NCBI GenBank assembly: GCA_033725935.1
Contig: MU867068.1
Coordinates: 559,681-623,680, forward strand
Length of the DNA stretch: 64,000 bases
From: Cladorrhinum sp. PSN259
Taxonomy: Eukaryota > Ascomycota > Sordariomycetes > Sordariales > Podosporaceae
Reading direction: 5' to 3'
In this document: positions 48,203 to 58,602 of the stretch, in pieces
Layout: each line of letters starts with the position of its first letter
Numbering within the stretch: the first letter of the stretch is position 1
The notes under the pieces: model-generated
What the model was told of the DNA's origin: nothing
What the model saw: the letters and a program-made list of their open reading frames with translations, nothing else
The model's database searches: none
Program-made: the position numbers and the translations under genes

Positions 48203-50404
48203 GTTGAAAGTGGCGTGGGGTTTGTTGTTTGGGCTTGTCAATCTTTACAATGGTTTAGCTGGCTGCCGGTAAATCCAGGGGGATAAAGCCAGATGGGAAC
48301 AGCAGATGATGGCGCATCTTAAATGTTTCGGCAGGAAGCCACGGCGCACACCAAGAGTTTGTTGGAGGATGTCAGGTGGGAGCTGCTTGGCGGGGCAGAC
48401 AGAAGGCGAGCCGTGGTGCCGGGGCAGGCGTGCTTGGCAGGGAAGCATGGGCCTGAGCGGGTCTGTAAGGTCGTGTCAAAAGCGGATCTCTGGGGAATGG
48501 TCCACTGATCATTGGCCCACATCAGGGAGCACATGGGCAACAGTGCAACGTGCTCGTATAGGAAAGATACGGGTAAGGAAATTTACGTGTAAATGATTGC
48601 AGACACATGTACTGTACCAGACATTTCATGTTTGGATGTACACATTCTCTGTTTCTAATTGACAAGCAACATCATGGCCTCGACTCTTTTCCTTCACCCT
48701 CAAGCTTCCTCTTCAATGCTACCCAAAGTGTGCTTGTTGGCTGTGTAACCTGTGAATACCAAGACTTTTGGTTACACGTACCGGTATTCTTTGGACGGCA
48801 TGACGTTATGGTTTTCTGGAATATTGCTTGTCATTCCCTTTTCGCGTCTTCTTTTCGTGGCTGTGCCAGCAAAAACGCTACATCGACAAAGAGAGCAACG
48901 TGCCGACTTCCGCCTAACCGTCCAGGCCGAGATATCTCTGGCTAATCACTGCATCTCGAAAACGTATTACCCCTCATAGACAATGACATGACAACATCTG
49001 GTGATGCTCAGTCGGAGATCTTACACTGCACCAACAGCCTCTTGCGCCTGTGCAACACCTCCGATTGAGTTGGATGGTGGCTGACAACTCCCGAATCCTT
49101 CAAGGCCATGCGCCTTGTAAATCCGCACCCGATGGCGGCAACATGGCGATTTCAACCTCCCGGGATTGAATCCATCACTTGATCTTGACATAGCCACAGA
49201 CGTTGGGCTCATCGAGAACACCTAGCTTGGTATCAACAATATGCCCGATATCACTGTCTTCGGAACCCTTATGTCACGATAAACACCCAACATCTCTCTG
49301 CATTTTACCCGGGAATAAGCTTTGAGGAATTTGGGCCAACATCTCCTTCCAAAATAGGACCATTGATCACGGGACTTGGCATTTGGTGGCAACAGAAATG
49401 AAGACATGGAATACTTTCGACCTTTATTCTATTGGCATGTCAAGTACGATGTGCTGGGGGCGGAGCGTGATAATGGCGGCTCCCGGGCAAGGGAGACAGC
49501 AAAATGGCTAGGCTCAGCAAGGTTAACTGGCGGGGCGTTTTGCTTACTCTGACCAACGGCTCCGACTTGTTCCACCTCCGAATATCCCCGAACATTGACC
49601 TCAACGGGACTACCATTGTCTGGAAGCGAGACTGGGCTTCGACGATGAGCAGATACAACATCTTGGGCGTACTGGGTTGCGCCCCCTTCGGTCAGGCTTC
49701 ATGCTGATCAGAGTCTGAGTTTCCGCATCCGCGTATTTGGCAATACAAACACTCTTGCCATGGGAAAGGGAGATTCAAGTTTCAGGTTTGAAGGCCAGGC
49801 GCATGCCAATATCTGCAGCGCCATGTGGAACGTGGTTTACTGAAGCATCGCAGGTTGGCGTTGGTAAGTATACCGGTCCCTTTGGAAGCGAGAGGTACTC
49901 GTTCAACCATCCATTGTCTAAAGTATCGTGAAAGCGCTCTTTTCCTGATGGTTGAATAAGCGGCCTGGGCTTTTCTACAAACTGACCACAAGAGCAGACG
50001 GATCTGAAGGTGAAGCACTGTCGGGTCAGGGTTAAGTTGACGCGTGCGCTGTATGCGCAACGAGCATCACAAAAATGCCAAACATCAGAATTTACTCGGT
50101 TCTGGTGACTATGGAGGGCTGCCTTGAATGGCAAAGACAAAATTGTTGAGAGGATGAGATTTATCTAATGCCTCTGCTCTTGCCCTGTTTTGTTGCTATC
50201 CTTTACCTTCCTGCCGTTCTGGGAAAATCGAGCAAGTCTCGGTGCCCCACCATGTGCTCTGTATCAGAGTCAGTTTTTTTCAGCAGCAGCTCACTCAGAT
50301 AGCCCCAAACTGCAAATTCTGCAAGCTTTCTGAGGGGCTCCTCAAGATAGCCTGGTCAAATCACTCTTTTGTATTTTAATTCGGTATAATTATTTGCCTT
50401 CATT
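48203..50404. other. Intergenic with possible decayed coding pieces
   Basis: No intact gene. Two plus-strand stretches read like broken coding sequence: 49200-49407 (...AWYQQYARYHCLRNPYVTIN) and 49504-49930, where frame changes are needed to continue (RVFGNTNTLAMGKGDSSFRF in one frame). I cannot name a family. They lie just upstream of a clear pseudogene, so this may be a wider zone of decay. Confidence 0.35.
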
Positions 50405-52716
50405 ATGTGTGGTGTTTGCGGTCTCCTGGTGTGTCCTTGCCCTTGATATCTTTTTTTTAATCTTGCCCTGCCGCTTTCCTTCTTCACCCAACCTGGATAA
50501 GTTATCCCTGGTAGCCATAAACCACGAGCTTACTCCAGTTTAGCTAGGCGATGCAAAGGCCGAGACGGCTGCTGTCGACATCCACGAGTCTCTGTGCTTC
50601 CTGCAGCATGTAAGTGCCATCTAACCGGGCAACACTTCGACCAGGATGGCTTGGTAGTATTAACCCCGGAACTAGAGAGGACAGGATGCCGCTGGTATCA
50701 CTGTCTGCTAGGGTGGCAGGGTATATCAATGCAAGGGAAACGGCATGGCCGCAAAGGTCTTTGACGAGGGCAAGCGCGTCGCTGATCTGCCCGGCTTCAT
50801 GCGCATTGGGCATCTCAGATACCCAACTGCAGGGACCTCATCTGCGTGTGTGTTGCCCTGACTGTAGGTAGTTACTTATTGACAATTGCCGCTGCAGCTC
50901 GGAAGCCCAGCCCTTGTACGCGAACGCCCCGTTTGGCCTATCTATGAGCGTCAACGGCAACCTGGTAAATACCAAAGAGATTCGTAGCTTGCTGGGATCT
51001 CGAGGCTCGCCGCCATATTTAATACTGACTCAGACTCAGAACTCCTATGTGTTGTTTTCTTGACTGACTGTTACTGGAAACTTGCTGATTTCTGGTTTCA
51101 GGTTGAACGTCTTTGCCCCTGGCCTTAATCAGTTCGGCAAAGCTCGCGCCAATGTCGACGACGTCTTCACCGCGCTCAAGGATGTCTATGCAAGATGTCA
51201 CGGTGCCTTTGCATGCACTGCCATGATTGCTGGGTTTGGAATTCTGGGCTTCAGGGACTTCAAGGGTATTCGGCCCCTTTGCCTGGGATCCCGGCCATCC
51301 GTCACCCTCCAAGGTGCCACGGATTACTTTATGGCTTTCGAATCCATTGCGCTCACGCAGCTGGGATTTAATAACATTGTCGACATTTTGCCCGGCCAGG
51401 CAGTATTCATCCAGAAGGGAGGTGTGCCATAGTTCCGCAAGGTTCTCGAGAGGAAATCCTACACGTCAGATATCTTCCAGTATGTATACTTTGCTCGCCC
51501 TGACAGTGAGATCGGCGGCATTTCCGTCCACCGCAGTCGCCAGAATATGGGGCCCAAACTTGCAAAGAAGATGAAGAAAACGCTTGGAGAAAAGGGCATT
51601 CAGGAGATCGACGTTAGTACGTGACACCACAGCCCCCTTCATCCGTCCCACAGCCCCCCTTTTACCCGCCAGATAACTTACTGACATGCCATGTCACAGT
51701 AATTCCGGTTCCAGAGGTAGGGGTTTCTGATTACAGCATGCTTACTGGTGGTGTGATGAATGACCGACTCCCAAATACAGACTAGCAACACTGCGGCTGC
51801 CGTTCTTGCCAAGTGCTTGGACAAGCCATTCTCGAACGCTTTCGTGAAGAACCGTTATGTATACCAAACCTTCATCCTGCCGGCTCAAACAGCTCGGAAG
51901 AAGGGAGTTCGTCGGAAGCTCTCGCCCATTGTGTCAGAGTTCAAGGGGAAGACGATTGTTCTTGTGGACGACTCCATAGTGAGAGGAACGACATCACACG
52001 AGATTATGGGTCAACCGAGCAATCATTGGATAGTATCATCTCCACCGTAAAGCTAACCTTGCGCCTCAGGTTCAAATGGCCAGGGAAGCTGGTGCTGTGC
52101 GTGCCATTGTGGCTTCATGTTCCCCGGAAATTATCCACCCCCACATTGTGAGTACACCTATCTCTCTCTCCTCGCTATGGAGCCGTTGACTAGTCTGTCA
52201 CAGTACGGCATTGATCTTGCCGATCATGCCCGTAAGGATGAGATATGCCAATCTAATATCTGAGGCCAACATACTGACCATTATTCCCAGAACTCGTTGC
52301 GTATAATAAGACCGTCTCTGAGATTGCCACTCACATCCAAGCCGACACTGTCATCTACCAAGACCTCGAAGACCTAAAAGTAGCTTGTACTGAGCCGACC
52401 AAACGCGATATTGACGTTCAAGACTTTGAGGTGGGCGTGTTCTGCGGAGAATACAAGGGCGAGGTACCTGAGGGCTTCTTTGAGCGTGCAAACCAGCTGC
52501 AGCAGCAAGACCATGCAGCGGCTAAAGTGAGCGCTCGGAAGACATGCCTGGTTACAAATAGCGGTGATGTGAATGTTCCGAAAGAGGATGGCACTGTCGT
52601 CAGGACACCAGAAAACCGAGGGGATATCAAGTGTGTGGTTACCTCGGTGCAGTGCAAATGAACCTTGCGAGTTGCTAACACTCGATAGTCTCTACAACAT
52701 TGCAGATGAAACCTGA
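50405..52716 (+). pseudogene. Amidophosphoribosyltransferase (PurF/Ade4) pseudogene
   Basis: Eleven exons can be followed: 50405-50428, 50544-50609, 50676-50845, 50898-51046, 51102-51616, 51700-51716, 51781-52005, 52070-52147, 52204-52231, 52291-52630, 52689-52716. Together they cover the whole enzyme, which makes phosphoribosylamine from PRPP and glutamine in the first step of purine synthesis. Intact landmarks are the catalytic-Cys start MCGVCGLL, FLQH/RGQDAAGI, IGHLRYPTAGTSSA, NTDSDSEL, GFRDFKGIRPL, the PRPP loop VLVDDSIVRGTT and EVGVFCGEY. Breaks are TAG stops at 50709 and 51430, single-base insertions near 50995 and at 51020, and donor G-to-A changes at 51047 and 52006. The conserved His of the AHNGNL motif is also replaced (SVNGNL). 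A working copy must exist elsewhere if the organism makes purines. Confidence 0.88.
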
Positions 52717-55018
52717 GATGGAAATTGTTGGGCTCGAGGAATGCCGTGGTGTGGCCACTGACATGGGGAAGGGCGGTCTAAGCCACTCCAGAATCCAACT
52801 CAGCTGCCGAGATGATGGCCAGAGGAAGGAAGGTATGTGTCGTTCACCGCCCACACAGAGAACATGAGGACGAGGCAGTTTGCAAGGCATTCAGGCACGG
52901 GTCCACGTTTCCGGAGCAGTAATGGCTTGTCTCATAACCACCTAGATATATTTTTGGCCACCAGCATGCATCTTGTGCCGTTTTGTCCCTCGTCTTTTTG
53001 TAATTGCGGAGGAGGCGATTGTTGCTTCAGCAGGGCTCTCGCAACCCATCAATGCTCTTGGATGTCCGGATCCAAGACCTAGAATTATTATTGAGGCTTT
53101 TCCGTTCCCACATCATCCAAGATCTCTTCAATCCCACTGGGTCGGACGAAAGAAACTACTCGGGTGCGTGGTGATTTTTTGCACAGCCCCCTTCAAAATC
53201 CACGCTGATTTGCCAACGATACCACATATTTGATGACAATCCCTGTCAGAAGCGCATGGTGGTCATCATCTGGTGCGGTATCCCAAATTGCCATTCCCAC
53301 CTTTGTTGGGCACCAATGTGCTTTCTTTTGGGTTATTTTTCTTTCTTCGTCTATGTCTTTGTCTATCGGAGTTTTTGTAATGCCGCCTCTTTTTTGGCTT
53401 GTCTTTGCCTAAATAGGTAGTATCCATCGGTGTAAGATGATTGGTTAGTACATAAGGACGACGGCTAAGAGTAGGTTTGCCCTTTGGGGCCGGATCGGCT
53501 TCTTCGAGTGGGGCCACGCACTCCCGGATTGTTTTTGGGCCGGTATTATAACGGCGATGGAAATTTTTTTTTTGGTCCATGTTGATGGGAGGTAAAAAGG
53601 ATTGAAGTGTTGAGTGGTCGAGTTGATAAAACGCCTGTTGGAGTTGAGAAGAACTTCGGTTCTGGGTACATGTAGGTTGCTTGCACCTTTGCGTTGTTTC
53701 TGTTTTTGTCTTTTTGAGTTTACTCTGCTTATCCTTCAATGAGCTCGAGGAGCCGGTTTATTGGAAATTCTCGGTTACCATGCTTCAGTTCCCTAGTGTA
53801 CATGCAGCAGCCTCGTAGATTTGAAGAACTGCTGTGTGTTTTTTTGTCTCATCAGGGCCATGCATCAAGCGGGTATAACATGGCTACCTGCCGAGTAAAT
53901 TGTAAAGGGGGCAAATGCAGACAAAGAGCAACCTGTACTAACAGACTGTTATGACTTGATCATCAACTAAGTACCAGCAAAAACTTATCCCCGAGTGGGA
54001 ATGAGAGCGTTTTACCCCTCGTGTTTCCAGCAGCAACCGCCGGCGTTTTCTTACAAAGATCAAAAACAAGATTTAACTACACGGCATCACTATCAGCCGC
54101 TCGGGACGTCTATTGCCCCGAAGCAAGCTCAAATATGAGCACCGCTAACTGAATTGGGTTGCGGTTGCCAATTGGACTTGGAGAGGTGTCAGATTGAGCT
54201 TTTGAAAGGCTCGTGTTAATAGAGAATGCATGTTGGATGCCGTGATTCTTGGGCCATATGTTGATTTGATCTAAAAACACCGTTTGTGATATCGAGGATG
54301 TTGAAAATTATCAGGTATCTGGGCGTGGATGGACGGTGCTTCGAGGATGAGATATAAAAAAAATAAAAAAAGACGCAACCCGCAACTGCTTGAAATGGAA
54401 AACACGACTTTGTGGGGTTTGTGTCATGCCACTCACGAGATGAGCATCGCTCCTTCTTCAAACAGATGCCTATGATGGAGAAATTGAATTTCCAAAGGAG
54501 TGGGAGAAGAGCCTACAACACCTTTGAAGGTCAGCTCGACTTGTCGAATCTATGATCGAGTTTGACTTTTGTGTCTTGGTACACCCGTGGACCGGTTTGT
54601 GAAATCACAATCTGTTGGAGGCAAAGAAGGCTGGAAAAACCATGTATTGATTGATGTGGGAGAGAAAGGCAGTGGGCTAGCTGGAAGAAGAAGCAGAAGG
54701 TCGAAGGTGTAGCTTTGACCACAAAGCTATGACCACCTTCCCACACAATCTCCAGACATATCCAGCGCTTGGATGTTGAGAGATACCGCTCAGTTTGAGT
54801 TCTTCACCGAAGCCAAGGATGAGGTTATTCGCGTAGAGTAGGATGTGTATGCTTATGCCCTATCCCACGTATCATCGTTAGTGAACTGATTTGACCAATC
54901 ATAGGTTTTACCGTCGCAATCTGAAACTGCGTTGGTCTGTGATTTGAGCGGCTGTTCCTTTAGCACTCAGAGCCGGTTCTGTAAAACTCGTCAAACAACT
55001 TTCGGCGCAACTTTCACC
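52717..55018. other. Intergenic (2.3 kb)
   Basis: No convincing gene. A 157-codon minus-strand frame (53266-53739) is Lys/Arg/Gln-rich, without domains or introns, and is not supported. The last ~100 bases are the likely leader of the F-box gene. Confidence 0.45.
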
Positions 55019-56401
55019 ATGTCGTCGCCAATCGAGACGCTGCCTTTTGAAACCCTCACCGCAATCATCCAGTTCACCCCCCAGATTCAGGACCGCCTCA
55101 GCCTCAGTTCAACCAGCAAACTCCTCCGACGCCGGCTCGCGCCCCTCATCTTCCGCACCGTCATCTTCTCCAACAGAATTTCAATCTCTGGGTCCGCCCT
55201 GCTCGCCGCCAAAGCACACCGAGATCACATCAGGGTTCTCCAATTCATCGGTTGTTCCACAGGCCTATATGAGGGTCACCCGTATGACGTACTTCCTGAT
55301 AGCGCGCGCTCGCTTTTTAACGCAGACAAGGAGCTCCTGCCGAACCTGGAACAAATACGTATCAAATTCGAGTACAATTGCGAAAACGTAGACGACTTCG
55401 CTGGCGCCGAGAAATACCCGATGGAGGGCGATATCCCAAGCGGGGATTGGCTCGATATAGACCAGGAAGACCGCCTTTGCCGCCAGACGATACGAACACT
55501 GTGGTCGAATACCTACACGGCTTTGAGTGAGACGCGGGCCAAAAGCGTACAGGTAGTGATAGAGAACTGGTCGTCCAACTATGGGTCAACCTTGGAAACG
55601 GGCGCTGAGTGGAAGCGCTACCTGGGAACGCTAGACGAGTTTGAAGTTTCTTTGACGGCCAGTGATATCCTGAATTGGAAAGTCATGACGACGCTGCAAG
55701 GATACCCACCTGAAGTGGCAAGCATCCATAGAGTTTTCTTTGAGCACTTGACGGGTATAAAGAGGCTGAGGTTTGGGACGGGCAGCATGAACATGAATGA
55801 TGAGCGTTTTAGCATGAGGCCTGTCCGGTATATAGGAGTCGCTGGTGCCTTCCCGTGGACTAACACTGGATACGTTCCGTTCCCTCTCAGCTGCGTGGCC
55901 GGAGAAGAGGAGTGTATGCCACTTCTGCAGGAGATTGAGCTGAGGGACATCTATCTCAGCCAGGGCCTGGTGGATTTCATCGCAAGTCGCAAGAGGCTGA
56001 GAAAGGTGGTGCTCTCAAATGCGAAATCTTGGAGTCCATATCGGTCGGAGCTGTCGCCGTGGCTAGACATAGACAGGGATGAGCTGTCGCCGTGGCTAGA
56101 CGTAGACATGGATGTATACAAGAGGTTCTACCGCAAGCCGCTGACGTGGGAAGAGTTTTTCGATTCCATGTGTGGGGTGTTAGAGGAGGAGGAGGAGGAG
56201 GAGGAGGAGGAGGAGCAGCACCGTCCTAGATCGGCTCTGTCTGGATTTGTGTTCACGTCCCGCGAGTTTGGTTATGATCAGTTTCCCACAGACTGCGATG
56301 CCTCTGCAAGGTCTTCAATTGCTGAGAGGGATCGAACTGCTCATGCACGCTTTGTCCAGCAGATGGAACGGAGGAGGGAGAGACTGAGGGGTATTAACTA
56401 A
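55019..56401 (+). CDS. F-box-like protein
   Basis: Intronless, 460 aa from ATG 55019 (context TTCACCATGTCG); the open frame reaches further upstream only through a TTG. The N-terminus SPIETLPFETLTAIIQFTPQ, then LSLSSTSKLLRRRLAP is a degenerate F-box: LP..., L...S+ and a hydrophobic end. The rest is a long fungal-type substrate region with leucine-rich character (MPLLQEIELRDIYLSQGL, FIASRKRLRKVVLSNAKSW). Two local expansions are visible: an in-frame 33-bp duplication (ELSPWLDIDRD/ELSPWLDVDMD, 56048-56113) and an 11-residue Glu run encoded by GAG repeats at 56182-56214. Such proteins usually recruit targets to SCF ubiquitin ligases; the target is unknown. Confidence 0.8.
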   Translation: MSSPIETLPFETLTAIIQFTPQIQDRLSLSSTSKLLRRRLAPLIFRTVIFSNRISISGSALLAAKAHRDHIRVLQFIGCSTGLYEGHPYDVLPDSARSLFNADKELLPNLEQIRIKFEYNCENVDDFAGAEKYPMEGDIPSGDWLDIDQEDRLCRQTIRTLWSNTYTALSETRAKSVQVVIENWSSNYGSTLETGAEWKRYLGTLDEFEVSLTASDILNWKVMTTLQGYPPEVASIHRVFFEHLTGIKRLRFGTGSMNMNDERFSMRPVRYIGVAGAFPWTNTGYVPFPLSCVAGEEECMPLLQEIELRDIYLSQGLVDFIASRKRLRKVVLSNAKSWSPYRSELSPWLDIDRDELSPWLDVDMDVYKRFYRKPLTWEEFFDSMCGVLEEEEEEEEEEEQHRPRSALSGFVFTSREFGYDQFPTDCDASARSSIAERDRTAHARFVQQMERRRERLRGIN

Positions 56402-57200
56402 AGTTGGTGGTGCCTACATATAGGGCGCAGGGCTTCCATGTTTGGCCTTGTCGATTTCGAGAGTTTGATTTCCGGAGTGTGTTTGGATAATAAATTTGTG
56501 ATAACTTCACGACACTGGCTAGGTAACCTATGCTTAGTAGCTGGTTGAAATGCAATCATCTTGGAACTCTACCCCAACCTCGAGGGAGAGCATTGACACT
56601 ATTTTGAGTGACCTCTAGTTGTTTAAGCATGGACTTGAGGAATGGTTTCGGTCAAGGATCCAAATTATTTGCTTTGCAACCTTGGGGTAATTTAGGGAAA
56701 CTGTTTTAGTAACCTTTGCCATACCTAAGCTCCAATACAAGGAACATGAAAGCAAAAGACAAATCTGTTCCATCGGGAACATAGATTCAGGATCCCGGAA
56801 ATGGCCAAGAGCGTAGATGTTTTAGATGCACTATATTCCTTCCCGAGATCCGAATATTAAACTGCATTCTCAAAGATAGGTAGATGGGCGATAACCTATA
56901 CGGATTTGCCCTGCTTCACCACTTTCCCAACTGCCGAAATATTTGGAGAACTCGGTTGCGCAAAGCAATAAGGGGTTAATAACAGGATACACCATTTTCC
57001 CTGGGAGATTCTGGATAAACACCACATGGCATGCATGCGCTTACATATTAGCATTATAATGAAGATCCCTCGCAGGGATCCATCGCCATGTGCCATCCTA
57101 TAGAATCTTCCCGCCCCTCTCATCTTTGAGGAGTCTTGCCCAACGCCCCAGCAAGACCATCACCACCGGCATCATCTTCCGCCGCTACCGTCACACCAAG
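56402..57200. other. Intergenic
   Basis: 3' flank of the F-box gene and promoter of the DUF1996 gene. No RNA, repeat or TATA box clear enough to report. Confidence 0.5.
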
Positions 57201-58371
57201 ATGAAGACCTCGACACTCCTCCCCGTCGCAGCCCTATCAGGGTTAGCGAGTGCGGGCCTCCGCTTCGGCTGCTCCTCCCTCGTGGTCCAACGGCTGGACC
57301 CAGTAGTCCAGCCGGGCAGCATCCCCTCGGCGCACATCCACCAGATCGTAGGCGGCAACGCCTTCAACGCGACGATGGAGGGGGACGTGGGCGAGCGCGC
57401 AAACTGCACCACCTGCTCCTTCAGCGAGGATTTTTCAAACTACTGGACCGCGGTCCTCTACTTCCGCGCCCGCAACGGATCGTACCACCGCGTGCCGCAG
57501 TACCCCAACGCCGTGGCGCACGACGGCCAGGTCGGGGGCATGACGATCTACTACACCCAGGAGTCCTTTGAGAGCAACGGCAACCAAAAGATCACGGCGT
57601 TCAAGCCCGGCTTCCGCATGCTGGTGGGCAACGCGGCCAACGACAAGAAGAACGGGACCACGGTCGGCTTGCGGTACACCTGCCTGCAGACCATCCTGAC
57701 GAGGGGCTCCGAGACGGATGATTTCCCAAAGGAGCCGTGTCCGGCGGGCATCATGGCTATTCAGCACTTTCCTGCGTATGTATACCCCCTCTCCCTTTAT
57801 TTTATTTTGGAGTAAAAAAAAAAAAAAATGCTGACAAGAGTAAAAAAGATGCTGGGACGGCAAGAACCTAGGCTCCCCCGACCACAGTTCGCACATGTAC
57901 AACACCGCAAAGGGAGGTTTCCGCGTGGCGGCCCCCTGCCCGGCTTCGCACCCCGTCAGGATGCCCCAGGTGGCCTACGAGACCATGTGGAACACGACAA
58001 TGTTCAACGACAAGTCGCTCTGGCCCGAGGACGGCAGCCAGCCGTTCGTGTGGAGCACGGGCGACGCGACGGGGTACTCGGCCCACGGCGACTACATGTT
58101 TGGGTGGAAGGGCGACTCGCTGCAGCGGGCGATGGACTCTGACTGCTTCTTCCGGGACTGCGGCGCCAACAGGGGCGGCCCGCTGCTGGTCCAGTCGCCC
58201 GAGGAGCAGAACGCTTGCGCGGTCAAGCAGACCGTTGTTGATCAGATTGAGGGATGTAAGTTGTTTTATTTTCCATTTCCATTTTTGTGAGATCTTTTTT
58301 TTTGGCTGACTGTGTATAAAACAAAAAAAGGGGTTGATGAGCTTCCGGGGTGGTCTGCGAAGCGCAGATAG
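57201..58371 (+). CDS. Secreted DUF1996 protein
   Basis: Three exons, 57201-57775, 57849-58255 and 58331-58371, give about 340 aa. Introns are 73 and 75 nt. The first (gtatgt, branch TGCTGAC, acceptor AAAAAG) rebuilds HFPACWDGKN, the DUF1996 hallmark. The second rebuilds EGWVDELPGW, the typical family end. The start is ATG 57201 with a signal peptide (MKTSTLLPVAALSGLASA). Family blocks include LDPVVQPGSIPSAHIHQIVG, PNAVAHDGQVGGMTIYYTQ, CPAGIMAIQHFPA, SPDHSSHMYN and GDYMFGWKGDSLQRAMDS. Several N-glycosylation sites (NATM, NCTT, NGSY, NGTT, NTTM) and paired cysteines suit an extracellular protein. DUF1996 is a common fungal secreted family whose biochemical role is not established. Confidence 0.92.
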
Positions 58372-58451
58372 AGGGAGTGCCTTCTCAATTTCCAGAACGA
58401 CATTTTTGTACATGTATCAAAGATTAGATGAGACCTCGAGAATATCACAGA

Positions 58452-58539
58452 CTTACAGTGCGTGCTTGCAGTGTTTTGTGTGATCTTTTCAGGAATTTAC
58501 AGTGCGTGCTTGAAGTGCTCCATGTAATCTTTTCATGAA
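58452..58539. repeat. 44-bp tandem duplication between convergent genes
   Basis: Copies 58452-58495 and 58496-58539 share TTACAGTGCGTGCTTG and an ATCTTTTCA end, with several substitutions between. It lies between the 3' ends of the DUF1996 and F-box genes, so it may sit in one or both 3' UTRs. Confidence 0.8.
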
Positions 58540-58602
58540 ATCCAATACTAAAAAGGTCAACTCGTCCGAGTAAATACACCGCATCAAGGTTACCGGCAAC
58601 TT

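Noticed and set aside
53266..53739. 157-codon minus-strand frame, very basic
   Set aside because: Lys/Arg/Gln composition from A-rich DNA; no domain, no splice structure and no family match that I know.
54932..55018. Longer N-terminus for the first F-box protein
   Set aside because: Depends on a TTG start; ATG 55019 has a good context and begins right at the F-box-like segment.
57090..57200. Longer N-terminus for the DUF1996 protein
   Set aside because: Depends on a GTG start and would bury the signal peptide that begins at ATG 57201.
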